Below are positions 17,326 to 25,777 of a stretch of DNA of 64,000 bases, one piece after another. The notes beneath the pieces are model-generated. The model did no database searches. It was given only the letters and a program-made list of their open reading frames with translations, and was not told where the DNA came from. The translations under genes and the position numbers were made by a program. Within the stretch, counting starts at the first letter, position 1; each line of letters begins with the position of its first letter. Source of the DNA: Microbacterium pygmaeum (GTDB taxonomy: Bacteria; Actinomycetota; Actinomycetes; Actinomycetales; Microbacteriaceae); assembly GCF_900100885.1 (NCBI RefSeq), contig NZ_LT629692.1, positions 434,001-498,000 on the forward strand, written 5' to 3'.

Positions 17326-18062
17326 GCACGACCCGGATCGCCGTGACCGCGGGGGATCCCCGCGCCCACGTCGACCTGGTCGTCGGCGCGCTGGCACCCC
17401 GGCTGATCGATCGCGCTGAGCGTCGTGCGCGGGTGGCGCTGACCGCCGCAGGAATGCTGCTGCTCGGCGGCGACCGGGTGCACATCCGCGTGGAGGTCGG
17501 CGACTGCTGCACCCTCGATCTCGAAGACGTCGGAGGCACCGTCGCGTATCCGACCCGCGGCGTGCCGTCCGAATGGATCGTGGACATCGATGTGGGCGCC
17601 GGGGGCGTGCTGCGCTGGCACGGTCTGCCGTTCGTCCTGGCCGCGGGGGCGGACGTGCGACGACGCACGACGATCTTCCTCCAGCCGCAGGCACGGGCGC
17701 TGGTCCGCGAGACGCTCGTGCTCGGCAGGTATGCCGAGACCGGCGGCCATCTCCGCTCGTCCTTCGATGTGGCCGATGCAGGCGGCCCGGTGCTGTGCGA
17801 GACCCTCGAGGTCGACGGGGTCGTGCCCGAGCCCGGCGTGCTCGGCGATGCACGCGTGGTCGACTCAGTGATCGCCGTCGGCTTCCGCCCGCCGGCCGCG
17901 CCGGGGCATCTCGTGCTCGACCAGCCCGGAGCAATCGCCCGTCATCTCGGCGGCCAGAGCCACGAGTCCGATCTCGATCCCACCTGGAGGCAGTGGTCCG
18001 TCGCGCTCGAGCCTGCGTCCGCCGCGGTGTCACCGGACCGCGGTCGCGTCAGCGTGCGCTGA
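17322..18062 (+). CDS. ureD: Urease accessory protein UreD (UreH)
   Basis: Scaffold protein that binds urease apoprotein and, with UreF and UreG, channels nickel. The 246-residue beta-rich product carries the UreD signatures LLGGDRVHIRVEVGD, LEDVGGTVAYPTRG and FLQPQARALVRETL. Its start overlaps the ureG stop (ATGA). It is the last gene of the urease operon. Gene order ABCFGD is common in Actinobacteria. It converges with the membrane-protein gene at 18074, with no clear hairpin in the 11-nt gap. Confidence 0.92.
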   Translation: MSTTRIAVTAGDPRAHVDLVVGALAPRLIDRAERRARVALTAAGMLLLGGDRVHIRVEVGDCCTLDLEDVGGTVAYPTRGVPSEWIVDIDVGAGGVLRWHGLPFVLAAGADVRRRTTIFLQPQARALVRETLVLGRYAETGGHLRSSFDVADAGGPVLCETLEVDGVVPEPGVLGDARVVDSVIAVGFRPPAAPGHLVLDQPGAIARHLGGQSHESDLDPTWRQWSVALEPASAAVSPDRGRVSVR

Positions 18063-18073
18063 CGGAGTGCGAG

Positions 18074-18628
18074 TCAGGAGCCGAGCGCGCCCAGCCCCGC
18101 GACGAGCGCCCACGTGCCGATCCCCAGGAAGACCGGACCGGAGAGGATGCCGCACCAGAAACTCGGCGCGGCCACCTCGCGCGGCAGGAACAGGACCACG
18201 ATCCCGACGGCCGTGATGAGGATCGCCGCGACCATGATCAGGGGCTGACCGAACACGAAGGCCAGCGGCACGAAGTGCACGCCGACGATGATCAGCACCG
18301 TCGGCGCGACGAGGAAGGTGCGGTCGGTCCGGACGTAGAAGATCGTGAGAGCGATGATCGCGGCGACCTCGAGCCAGAACACGACGATGTATCCGGTCAG
18401 GGCGGGGCTGCCCGATGCGAGCGTCGTCGGGGTGTCCCAGTGGCGGATCGCGCCGGCGATGCCGAACCCGGCCAGCACGAGCCCGCCGACCTGCAGGAGC
18501 ACCAGCAGCACGCGCCAGATCACGCCCTTCGGCGGACGCTCCTGGCCCCAGCCGGCCCAGACGAAGGTGACGACGCCGAACAGGGCCCCGGTCATCACGA
18601 GGTCGCGGGCGTACTCGAGGTTCAGCAT
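18074..18628 (-). CDS. Polytopic membrane protein of unknown function
   Basis: I do not recognise the family. The 184-residue product is almost entirely hydrophobic with about six predicted helices, starting MLNLEYARDLVMTGALFG and containing short loops with a few charged residues. I chose ATG 18628 because TAGCGT lies exactly 6 nt upstream (18635-18640, minus strand), the leaderless pattern of this window; an in-frame GTG at 18634 would overlap that spacing. It lies alone between urease and the TerC gene. No signal peptide or catalytic motif is visible. Confidence 0.75.
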   Translation of the reverse strand: MLNLEYARDLVMTGALFGVVTFVWAGWGQERPPKGVIWRVLLVLLQVGGLVLAGFGIAGAIRHWDTPTTLASGSPALTGYIVVFWLEVAAIIALTIFYVRTDRTFLVAPTVLIIVGVHFVPLAFVFGQPLIMVAAILITAVGIVVLFLPREVAAPSFWCGILSGPVFLGIGTWALVAGLGALGS

Positions 18629-18634
18629 GCCCAC

Positions 18635-18640
18635 ACGCTA
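18635..18640 (-). promoter_or_regulatory. -10 box TAGCGT for leaderless membrane-protein gene
   Basis: Minus-strand TAGCGT with a 6-nt gap to ATG 18628. Confidence 0.5.
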
Positions 18641-18660
18641 TCGGGCCGGTCCTGCTCGCC

Positions 18661-19566
18661 TCAGCCGAGGCCCGCGCGCTCGTCGTCGTCGCGGGGCGTT
18701 TCGGCCCCGGCGACCGGCTTGCGGGACAGGCCGACGGCGCCGGCATCCGGCCCCTTCGTCAGGGCCGCAGAGACGGCGATCGACTCATCCACGCCGGGGT
18801 ACTGGGGGCGCAGCTGCACCGCGTGCGACGCGCGCTGCTCGCGCTTTGCCTTCCGCGACGCGTAGATCAGGTTCAGCGCCTCGACGAGGATCGCGAAGGC
18901 CATCGGAGCGTAGATGAGCGCCTTGTCGATGTGCACGCCGAAGCCCTCGGCGACCAGGAACACACCGATCAGCAGAAGGAACGACAGCGCGAGCATCTTC
19001 ACGGTCGGGTGCTTGTTGACGAAGGCGAAGATGAAGCGCGAGGCGAACAGCATGATGCCGAACGAGAGGACCACCACCGTGATGATCACGAGGAGGTTCT
19101 CGGTCATCCCCACCGCGGTGATGACGGAATCGAGCGAGAAGACGATGTCCAGCAGCAGGATCTGCGTGAGGACGGAGGCGAACGTGACCTGCGCGACCTT
19201 GCCGCCCGCGCCGTGCTCCTCCTCGGCGCCCTCGAGTTTGTGGTGGATCTCGGTGACGGCCTTGTAGACCAGGAACAGTCCGCCCGCGATGAGGATGAAG
19301 TCCTTCCAGGAGAAGCCCATCCCCCACAGGACGATCACGTCCTCTTTCAACGTGATGATCCACCCGGCGAAGAACACCAGCACGACACGGATCAGCATCG
19401 CGAGCGTCAGCCCGAGGTTGCGCGCGCGGGCCTGCTGCTCCTTCGGGAGCTTGCTGGCGAGGATCGAGATGAAGATGACATTGTCGACCCCGAGGACGAT
19501 CTCGAGCACGAACAGCGTCAGGAACACCGCGATCAGGTCCGGCGTGAAGGCGAAGGAGAAGTCCAC
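18661..19566 (-). CDS. TerC/Alx-family integral membrane protein
   Basis: Membrane protein of 301 residues with about seven to nine helices. It has the two acidic family signatures, LEIVLGVDNVIFISILASK near the N-terminus and LLDIVFSLDSVITAVGM in the middle; the intramembrane Asp residues are intact. Family members export Mn2+ or other metals, some during metalation of secreted proteins. GTG 19566 is chosen over much longer upstream extensions because TACGAT precedes it by 6 nt. Since that makes the mRNA leaderless, there is no room for the manganese riboswitch that often precedes this family. Confidence 0.88.
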   Translation of the reverse strand: MDFSFAFTPDLIAVFLTLFVLEIVLGVDNVIFISILASKLPKEQQARARNLGLTLAMLIRVVLVFFAGWIITLKEDVIVLWGMGFSWKDFILIAGGLFLVYKAVTEIHHKLEGAEEEHGAGGKVAQVTFASVLTQILLLDIVFSLDSVITAVGMTENLLVIITVVVLSFGIMLFASRFIFAFVNKHPTVKMLALSFLLLIGVFLVAEGFGVHIDKALIYAPMAFAILVEALNLIYASRKAKREQRASHAVQLRPQYPGVDESIAVSAALTKGPDAGAVGLSRKPVAGAETPRDDDERAGLG

Positions 19567-19572
19567 GCTCCC

Positions 19573-19578
19573 ATCGTA
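19573..19578 (-). promoter_or_regulatory. -10 box TACGAT for leaderless TerC gene
   Basis: Minus-strand TACGAT, 6 nt before GTG 19566. Confidence 0.5.
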
Positions 19579-19635
19579 GGCGGGCCGCTTCCCCGCTCCC
19601 GACGGCTTGACCGCCCGGCTCCCAGGCCCCCGGCG

Positions 19636-19641
19636 TAGCCT
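19636..19641 (+). promoter_or_regulatory. -10 box TAGCCT for leaderless sufS
   Basis: TAGCCT, 6 nt before the GTG at 19648. The 81-nt gap to the divergent TerC gene holds both promoters. Confidence 0.5.
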
Positions 19642-19647
19642 TGAGGA

Positions 19648-20976
19648 GTGCCCTCTCCGACCCGTTCGCCCATCCTGGATGCCGCACCACGCGCGCTGGA
19701 TCCCCTCGCTGTTCGCGAGGATTTCCCGATCCTGAGTCGCTCGGTGGGCGGCCAGCCGCTCGTGTACCTCGACTCCGCCGCGACCAGCCAGAAGCCGCGT
19801 CAGGTGATCGATGCCGAGGTGTCCTTCCTCACCCGCGAGAACGCCGCCGTCCATCGCGGCGCGCACACCCTCGCCGCAGAGGCGACGGAGCTGTTCGAAG
19901 ACGCCCGCGCCACCGTCGCCGGTTTCGTCGGGGCTCAGCCCGAGCAGCTGGTGTGGACGAGCGGGGCGACCGCCGGTCTGAACCTGGTGGCGTACGCGAT
20001 CGGCAACGCAACCCTCGGGCGCGGCGCACCGGCGAGCGCGCGATTCGCGCTCGCGCCGGGCGACGAGATCGTGGTGACCGAGATCGAGCACCACGCGAAT
20101 CTGATCCCCTGGCAGGAGCTCGCCGCGCGCACGGGTGCGGTCCTGCGGCATATTCCCGTGCGCGAGGACGGGACGATCGATCTGGATGCCGCGGCATCCG
20201 TCATCTCGGATCGCACCCGCATCGTGGCTTTCACGCACGTCTCGAACGTCCTCGGCATCGTGAACCCGGTGGTGGAGCTCGTCGCGCTCGCCCGCTCCGC
20301 CGGCGCGATCACCTTGCTCGATGCCTGCCAGTCGGCGCCGCACCTCCCGCTGGACCTGCCGGGGCTCGGCGTCGACATCGCGGTGTTCTCCGGTCACAAG
20401 ATGCTCGGTCCGTATGGCATCGGCGGGCTGTACGGCAGACGCGAGGTGCTCGAGGCCCTGCCGCCGTTCCTCACCGGCGGCTCGATGATCACGACCGTCT
20501 CGCTGGACTCGGCCGAATACCTGCCTCCGCCGCAGCGGTTCGAGGCGGGGACCCAGCCGGTCTCGCAGGCGATCGCGCTGGCGGCCGCGGTCCGCTACCT
20601 CGACGCGGTGGGAATGGATGCCGTCCACGCCCATGAGCGGATGCTCGAGCGCCGGCTGCGCGAGGGGCTGCGACAGATCGAGGGGGTCCGCGTGCTGGGC
20701 GACCCTGCGACACGCTCAGGGGCGCCGACCGTCGACCGGGTCGGCCTCGCGGCGTTCGACGTCGCAGGCGTCCACGCGCACGACGTGGGCCAGCTGCTGG
20801 ACTCCCGCGGCATCGCGGTGCGGGTCGGACACCACTGCGCCGCCCCCCTGCACCGCCGGTTCGGGCTCACCGCGTCCGTGCGCGCCTCGACCGCCCTGTA
20901 CACCACGAACGACGAGGTCGACCTCTTCCTGGACGCACTCTCCGGCGTGCGCGCGTTCTTCGGGGCGACCGAGTGA
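19648..20976 (+). CDS. sufS: Cysteine desulfurase SufS
   Basis: PLP enzyme that takes sulfur from cysteine for iron-sulfur cluster assembly. The 442-residue product has the PLP Schiff-base lysine at Lys251 (FSGHKMLGPYG), the PLP-phosphate region TSGATAGLNLVA, and the persulfide Cys397 in VRVGHHCAAPLHRRFG. It is coupled by a GTGA overlap to sufU, its sulfur acceptor. The rest of a SUF operon (sufBCD) is not in the window, so this pair may serve it from a distance. Confidence 0.93.
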   Translation: MPSPTRSPILDAAPRALDPLAVREDFPILSRSVGGQPLVYLDSAATSQKPRQVIDAEVSFLTRENAAVHRGAHTLAAEATELFEDARATVAGFVGAQPEQLVWTSGATAGLNLVAYAIGNATLGRGAPASARFALAPGDEIVVTEIEHHANLIPWQELAARTGAVLRHIPVREDGTIDLDAAASVISDRTRIVAFTHVSNVLGIVNPVVELVALARSAGAITLLDACQSAPHLPLDLPGLGVDIAVFSGHKMLGPYGIGGLYGRREVLEALPPFLTGGSMITTVSLDSAEYLPPPQRFEAGTQPVSQAIALAAAVRYLDAVGMDAVHAHERMLERRLREGLRQIEGVRVLGDPATRSGAPTVDRVGLAAFDVAGVHAHDVGQLLDSRGIAVRVGHHCAAPLHRRFGLTASVRASTALYTTNDEVDLFLDALSGVRAFFGATE

Positions 20977-21431
20977 GCGGCCTCGAATCGCTGTACCAGG
21001 AGCTCATCCTCGAGCACTCCAAGCGCCCGCACGGCAAAGGGCTCGCGGACGAGGAGGCGCCCACGGCGACCTCCCATCAGCGCAACCCGATCTGCGGCGA
21101 CGAGATCACGCTTCGCGTGCGTCTGACGGGCGAGGGCACCGTCCGCGACGTCACGTGGGACGGCTCCGGCTGCTCGATCTCGCAGGCGTCCGCCTCGATG
21201 CTGGCCGTGCTGATCGATGACGGCGAAGGCCGGATGCCGCCGGGCGAGGCATCCGCTCTCGTCGACGGCTTCCGCACGGCGCTCCGCTCGCGCGGCACCA
21301 TCGCGCTCGACGAGGAGACGTACGGCGACGCGGAGGCCCTGAGCGGGGTCTCGAAGTACACCGCGCGGGTGAAGTGCGCGATGCTCGCGTGGGTCGCCTT
21401 CGAGGACGCCCTCGCCCGCGCCGGCGCGTAG
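20973..21431 (+). CDS. sufU: SufU-type zinc-dependent sulfurtransferase / Fe-S scaffold
   Basis: Accepts persulfide sulfur from SufS. The 152-residue product has the three conserved cysteines in NPICGDE, GSGCSISQAS and VKCAMLAW plus the Asp of the first motif, the zinc-site pattern of Gram-positive SufU. The GTG start overlaps the sufS stop (20973-20976). It is followed by a TAGACT promoter for purL. Confidence 0.93.
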   Translation: MSGLESLYQELILEHSKRPHGKGLADEEAPTATSHQRNPICGDEITLRVRLTGEGTVRDVTWDGSGCSISQASASMLAVLIDDGEGRMPPGEASALVDGFRTALRSRGTIALDEETYGDAEALSGVSKYTARVKCAMLAWVAFEDALARAGA

Positions 21432-21439
21432 CCGCCAAC

Positions 21440-21445
21440 TAGACT
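21440..21445 (+). promoter_or_regulatory. -10 box TAGACT for purL (leadered)
   Basis: TAGACT stands 40 nt before GTG 21486. A GGAG box (21473-21476) lies in the short leader, so this transcript carries a ribosome binding site, unlike most promoters here. Confidence 0.5.
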
Positions 21446-21485
21446 GGGGCGGTCCGGCGTCCCTCGAATCCTGGAGCTCAGCCGC

Positions 21486-23840
21486 GTGACCACCCCCACC
21501 GAAACCGTCCCCGCCGCAGCGCCCCGCCCCGCAGCGGATACGGTCGACAACGCGATCGCGACCCCCGAGAAGGAGCAGCCGTACGGCGCCCTCGGACTCA
21601 AGGCCGACGAGTACGCGCGGATCCGCGAGATCCTCGGCCGCCGCCCCACCAGCGGCGAGCTGGCGATGTACTCGGTGATGTGGTCGGAGCACTGCTCCTA
21701 CAAGTCGAGCAAGATCTACCTCCGCCAGTTCGGCGAGAAGGTCTCTGACGACATGAAGACCCGCCTCATGGTGGGCATGGGCCAGAACGCCGGCGTCGTG
21801 GACATCGGCGAGGGCTGGGCGGTCACCTTCAAGGTCGAATCGCACAACCACCCGAGCTACATCGAGCCGTTCCAGGGAGCCGCGACCGGCGTGGGCGGCA
21901 TCGTCCGCGACATCATCTCGATGGGCGCCCGGCCGGTCGCCGTCATGGACCAGCTGCGCTTCGGGGCGATCGACAACCCCGACACCGCGCGCGTCGTGCA
22001 CGGTGTCGTCAGCGGGATCTCCTTCTACGGCAACTGCCTCGGGCTGCCAAACATCGGCGGCGAGACCGTCTTCGACGCGGTCTACCAGGGCAACCCGCTC
22101 GTCAACGCGCTCGCGGTCGGAGTGATGCGCCACGAGGACATCAAGCTCGCCAATGCCAGCGGCGCCGGCAACAAGGTCGTCCTGTTCGGCGCCCGCACGG
22201 GCGGCGATGGCATCGGCGGAGCATCCATCCTCGCTTCCGACTCGTTCGATTCCACCGGTCCGACCAAGCGCCCCGCCGTACAGGTCGGCGACCCGTTCGC
22301 CGAGAAGGTGCTCATCGAGTGCTGCCTCGAGCTCTACCGCGACGACCTGGTCGAGGCGATCCAGGATCTCGGCGCCGCCGGCATCTCCTGCGCGACCAGC
22401 GAGCTGGCCGCCAACGGCGGCAGCGGCATGAAGGTCGCTCTGGACAGCGTGCTGCTGCGCGACCCGACCCTCACGCCCGAAGAGATCCTGATGAGCGAGA
22501 GCCAGGAGCGGATGATGGCGATCGTGGCGCCCGAGAAGCTCGAGGCCTTTCTCGCCGTGGTCGCCAAGTGGGACGTCGAGACCAGCGTCCTCGGCGAGGT
22601 CACCGGCGACGGGCGCCTGGTCATCGACTGGCACGGCGAGGAGATCGTCAACGTCGACCCGTCCACGGTCGCCGTCGACGGACCGGTCTACGAGCGCCCG
22701 GTCGCCTACCCGACCTGGATCGACGCGCTCCGCGACGACTCGGCCACTGCGCTCGCGCGGACCGATGATCCCGACACCCTGCGCACCCAGTTCGTCCAGC
22801 TCGTCTCCAGCCCCAACCTCGCCGACACGTCGTGGGTGACCAACCAGTACGACTACTTCGTGCTGGGGAACACGGCGCTGAGCTTCCCCGACGACGCCGG
22901 CATGATCCGGGTCGACGAGGCCTCCGGCCTCGGCTTCGCGATCGCCACCGACTGCAACGGCCGCTTCTGCCAGCTCGACCCCTACGAGGGCGCCAAGCTC
23001 GCGCTGGCCGAGGCGTACCGCAACGTCGCCGTCACCGGCGCGGCCCCCACCGCCGTCACCGACTGCCTGAACTTCGGCAGCCCGGAGAACCCCGAGGTCA
23101 TGTGGCAGTTCTCCCAGGCCGTCGCGGGGCTGGCGGACGGATGCCTCGAGCTCGGGATCCCCGTCACCGGCGGCAACGTCAGCTTCTACAACCAGACCGG
23201 CGATCAGCCGATCTTCCCGACTCCGGTGGTGGGCGTCCTCGGCATCATCGACGACGTCGCCCGTCGCATTCCGAGCGGCTGGCAGGATCCCGGCGAGAAC
23301 ATCTACCTGCTCGGCGTCACCTCCACCGAGCTCAGCGGGTCGGCCTGGGCCGGCACCGTGCACGGGCACCTCGGCGGACGCCCGCCGGCGGTCGACCTCG
23401 CAGCCGAGAAGCGGCTCGCCGAGCTGCTGCACGCCGCCTCCCAGCAGTCGCTGGTCTCCAGCGCACACGACCTGTCCTCCGGCGGCCTCGCCCAGGCGCT
23501 GGCCGAAGGCGTGATGCGCTTCGGCATCGGCGCCCGGGTGTGGCTGCGCGAGATCATGGAGCGGGACGGGGTGGATGCCGCATCCGCCCTCTTCTCGGAA
23601 TCCACCGGGCGCGTGCTCGTGAGCGTTCCCCGCGAGGACGACGTGAAGTTCCGCGGCCTCTGCGATGGGCGCGGCTACCCCGTGCTGCGGATCGGCGTCA
23701 CCGACATCCCCGGCGACGGCGGGGAGCCTGCGCTCGAGATCCAGGACGTCTTCACCGTGCCGCTCGGCGAGCTGCGGGGGCTGTCCACCGCAACCCTCCC
23801 CGCCGCCTTCGGCGCAACGGTCGTCGAGCCGAGCGCCTAA
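21486..23840 (+). CDS. purL: Phosphoribosylformylglycinamidine synthase subunit PurL
   Basis: Large subunit of FGAM synthase in de novo purine synthesis, working with PurS and PurQ (not in the window). The 784-residue product is the typical small-type PurL length. Recognisable motifs include MWSEHCSYKSSKIYL, VESHNHPSYIEP with the catalytic His, the GVGGIVRDI glycine-rich segment, MSESQERMMAI and SSAHDLSSGGLAQALAE. It starts with GTG, 9 nt after GGAG. It follows sufSU in the same direction with its own promoter. Confidence 0.95.
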   Translation: MTTPTETVPAAAPRPAADTVDNAIATPEKEQPYGALGLKADEYARIREILGRRPTSGELAMYSVMWSEHCSYKSSKIYLRQFGEKVSDDMKTRLMVGMGQNAGVVDIGEGWAVTFKVESHNHPSYIEPFQGAATGVGGIVRDIISMGARPVAVMDQLRFGAIDNPDTARVVHGVVSGISFYGNCLGLPNIGGETVFDAVYQGNPLVNALAVGVMRHEDIKLANASGAGNKVVLFGARTGGDGIGGASILASDSFDSTGPTKRPAVQVGDPFAEKVLIECCLELYRDDLVEAIQDLGAAGISCATSELAANGGSGMKVALDSVLLRDPTLTPEEILMSESQERMMAIVAPEKLEAFLAVVAKWDVETSVLGEVTGDGRLVIDWHGEEIVNVDPSTVAVDGPVYERPVAYPTWIDALRDDSATALARTDDPDTLRTQFVQLVSSPNLADTSWVTNQYDYFVLGNTALSFPDDAGMIRVDEASGLGFAIATDCNGRFCQLDPYEGAKLALAEAYRNVAVTGAAPTAVTDCLNFGSPENPEVMWQFSQAVAGLADGCLELGIPVTGGNVSFYNQTGDQPIFPTPVVGVLGIIDDVARRIPSGWQDPGENIYLLGVTSTELSGSAWAGTVHGHLGGRPPAVDLAAEKRLAELLHAASQQSLVSSAHDLSSGGLAQALAEGVMRFGIGARVWLREIMERDGVDAASALFSESTGRVLVSVPREDDVKFRGLCDGRGYPVLRIGVTDIPGDGGEPALEIQDVFTVPLGELRGLSTATLPAAFGATVVEPSA

Positions 23841-23843
23841 ACT
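23838..23843 (+). promoter_or_regulatory. -10 box TAAACT for leaderless 44-aa gene
   Basis: TAAACT overlaps the purL stop codon (TAA at 23838-23840) and ends 6 nt before ATG 23850. Confidence 0.45.
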
Positions 23844-23849
23844 GACCGC

Positions 23850-23984
23850 ATGGCACCGGACGACGAGTACGCGGATTACAACCAGACGCGCCAGAAGCGG
23901 GTCAAGGTCATCGCGTGGGTCGTCATCGTCGCGCTGATCCTCGTCGGCGGCGGCGCGACCGTGCTGGCACTGCTCTTCGGATGA
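23850..23984 (+). CDS. Small single-span membrane protein, 44 aa
   Basis: Short ORF with a hydrophilic N-terminus (MAPDDEYADYNQTRQKRVKV) followed by one strong transmembrane helix that fills the rest and ends at TGA 23982-23984. The basic QKR-VK patch before the helix predicts N-in topology. Evidence that it is real: a leaderless -10 box at the standard spacing and a clear amphipathic-to-hydrophobic design. Function unknown. Such tail-anchored microproteins with acidic/Tyr-rich starts are common in Actinobacteria, but I cannot name the family. Confidence 0.7.
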   Translation: MAPDDEYADYNQTRQKRVKVIAWVVIVALILVGGGATVLALLFG

Positions 23985-24013
23985 CCGATGCCGCCCAGCT
24001 GTCGGTTCGCTGA

Positions 24014-24025
24014 CCGCCCGGGCGG
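24014..24025. promoter_or_regulatory. Palindrome CCGCCCGGGCGG upstream of unknown gene
   Basis: Perfect 12-bp palindrome, 18 nt before the -10 box of the gene at 24055. It could be an operator or a weak terminator for the small upstream gene. Low information because it is pure GC. Confidence 0.25.
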
Positions 24026-24042
24026 CTGAGCCCCACGGCGAT

Positions 24043-24048
24043 TAGCAT
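24043..24048 (+). promoter_or_regulatory. -10 box TAGCAT for leaderless gene at 24055
   Basis: TAGCAT, 6 nt before GTG 24055. The same hexamer and spacing recur at the paralogous gene at 24899. Confidence 0.55.
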
Positions 24049-24054
24049 GGGTTC

Positions 24055-24837
24055 GTGGAGCCGTTCCTCCTTTTCGTCGAGGGCTGGTGGTGGGTGGCTC
24101 CGGCTGCCGCCGGCGCCGGAACCGCAGCCTATGCCGGACTCACCATGAAGGGCCGTCGTGCGCGACGGCTCGAACTCGACGCCGCCCGTCACGAGGAGGC
24201 GACGGCCTATCGGGCCCTGATCGCCGCCCGGGCCAAGGTCAGCGAAGCGCAAGCCGAGGTCCTTGCGGCGCACGCCGACTCCGGCGCGCCCGGGTTCGGC
24301 TCATCCTTCCTCGACGGTGTGCTCAACGCCGCCGGCATCGTCGTGAGCCCGGAGACCAGCGATGCGAAGCGGCGTCTGCTCGAGGCCAAGCGCCGCGAGA
24401 AGTCTGCGGCCTTCGCCCTGCGTGCGACCCGCACGCGCGTCAAGGCGATCAGTGCGACCTATCACGCGGCCTCCGCGACCGACCCGCTCCCGCTGGAGAA
24501 GCTGTTCGGGGAGCATGACGCCGTCCTCGCGCGCTGGATGCGCTACGAGACCGATCCGATGACGGCGTTCGACCACCCGCAGCTGAGCGACTCCGGCAAC
24601 CCGGCCACCCTGGCGTTCCTGCGCGCCCAGCGCGTGGCGAGCACGCTGCGACCGGCATCGGCTCGCGAGAAGGTCCCGCCGCAGCGGTTCGTCGAGTACC
24701 GCGATGCGGTGCGCGCACTGAGGATCGCGTTCGACGAGGCGGAGCGGCAGGCGGGCGCAGCGCCTCGGCCGGCTGCTCCCCCACGCGGCGCCACGTGGCC
24801 GATCCCCAGCTGGCTGCCGAACCGCCCGCAGGCCTGA
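24055..24837 (+). CDS. Membrane-anchored helical protein of unknown function (paralog A)
   Basis: Not a family I recognise. The 260-residue product has an N-terminal membrane segment (about residues 3-28, with FVEGWWWVAPAAAGAG), then a long charged alpha-helical, probably coiled-coil stretch (30-140), then a block shared with the next gene: LFGEHDAVLARWMRYETDP, LAFLRAQRVAS, LRPAS and VEYRDAVRALRIAFDEAE. The C-terminus is Pro-rich (PPRGATWPIPSWLPNRP). It was probably produced by tandem duplication with the gene at 24899. A role in envelope organisation is only a guess from the membrane anchor plus coiled coil. Confidence 0.8.
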   Translation: MEPFLLFVEGWWWVAPAAAGAGTAAYAGLTMKGRRARRLELDAARHEEATAYRALIAARAKVSEAQAEVLAAHADSGAPGFGSSFLDGVLNAAGIVVSPETSDAKRRLLEAKRREKSAAFALRATRTRVKAISATYHAASATDPLPLEKLFGEHDAVLARWMRYETDPMTAFDHPQLSDSGNPATLAFLRAQRVASTLRPASAREKVPPQRFVEYRDAVRALRIAFDEAERQAGAAPRPAAPPRGATWPIPSWLPNRPQA

Positions 24838-24871
24838 GTCGCCTGGCAGCCTGCTTCGAGCCGAGCGGGTG

Positions 24872-24885
24872 CCGTCGGGCGACGG
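24872..24885. promoter_or_regulatory. Palindrome CCGTCG-GG-CGACGG abutting a -10 box
   Basis: Perfect 6-bp arms with a 2-nt centre, ending one base before the -10 box at 24887-24892. The position over the promoter core suits a repressor site for the gene at 24899. Confidence 0.35.
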
Positions 24886-24886
24886 T

Positions 24887-24892
24887 TAGCAT
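24887..24892 (+). promoter_or_regulatory. -10 box TAGCAT for leaderless gene at 24899
   Basis: TAGCAT, 6 nt before GTG 24899. Confidence 0.55.
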
Positions 24893-24898
24893 GACAGT

Positions 24899-25759
24899 GT
24901 GGAGCAGTTCTGGCAGTTCGCGGGCAACTTCTGGTGGCTCGCCTTCCCCCTCTTCGGGGTGCTCGCCGGCGTCGGCCGGGCGTGGGAGCGCGGTGCGCGC
25001 CTGCGCCACAAGCGGCGGCTCGAAGTCATCCACGCGAAAGCCGAACTGAAGGCCGCAGCGCGGGGCGGCGTTGCGGGACCGGTCGCGATCGCCGGTCGTG
25101 CGTCCTCCGCGAACACTGCCGATTCCACGGAGGCGTCGGGCGCGGCACCGACCCAGCTGGAGCGCCTCTTCGCCGCGCACGACGCGGTCACCGCGCGCTG
25201 GCTCGAGTACGAACTCGATGTCGCGAAGCTCATCGCCTTCCCGGCCATGAGCGACGGGCGCCAGCCGTTGACCGCTGCCTTCCTGCGCGCCAAGAAGGTC
25301 GCGGACGGTTTGCGCCCCGCATCCGTCAAAGCGCGGATCACGAAGGACCAGCTCGCCGAGTACCGCGACGCCGTCACCGATTTCGAGGTGGCCTTCGACG
25401 TCGCCGAACGCGATGCCAGGCGCATCCGCGACACATCCTTCAGCGATGCCGAGCGCAAGCGGCTGGACACCGCGAAGCAGCTCCTCTCGATCGCCATCGA
25501 TCAGGCCGCGACGCCCGCCGAGCGCCAGGTCGCCTACCGCCGCGTGCGCGAGGAGCTGGACGGGCTGATCCTGCTCTCCGATGACGCGATCGAGGTGCTC
25601 GAGGGCAGAGTCGCCCTCGAGCTGACAACGGGCGAGGCGCCGGGTGCCCCGGCGACGAACGCCACACCTCCCGCAGCGCAGCGCCAGCCGTGGCCGGTCC
25701 CGGCCCGCAGCTCCGATACGGCTCCGGGTCGCGTCATCCGGCCCAAACCCCACTCCTGA
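24899..25759 (+). CDS. Membrane-anchored helical protein of unknown function (paralog B)
   Basis: Paralog of the preceding gene, 286 residues. It has an N-terminal membrane segment (FAGNFWWLAFPLFGVLAG), a basic post-membrane patch, a low-complexity linker (about 55-85), then the shared block: LFAAHDAVTARWLEYELD, FPAMSDGRQPLTAAFLRA, LRPASVKARITKDQLAEYR and DFEVAFDVAERDA. It adds a further helical region resembling AKQLLSIAIDQAATPAER before a Pro-rich end. Both copies keep the same order of segments, which suggests a conserved membrane-tethered domain rather than drift. Function unknown. Confidence 0.8.
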   Translation: MEQFWQFAGNFWWLAFPLFGVLAGVGRAWERGARLRHKRRLEVIHAKAELKAAARGGVAGPVAIAGRASSANTADSTEASGAAPTQLERLFAAHDAVTARWLEYELDVAKLIAFPAMSDGRQPLTAAFLRAKKVADGLRPASVKARITKDQLAEYRDAVTDFEVAFDVAERDARRIRDTSFSDAERKRLDTAKQLLSIAIDQAATPAERQVAYRRVREELDGLILLSDDAIEVLEGRVALELTTGEAPGAPATNATPPAAQRQPWPVPARSSDTAPGRVIRPKPHS

Positions 25760-25777
25760 GACCCGCCGCACCGCACG

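Noticed and set aside
19567..19647. Possible manganese (yybP-ykoY) riboswitch before the TerC gene
   Set aside because: The gap is only 81 nt and a -10 box stands 6 nt before the GTG, which leaves no leader.
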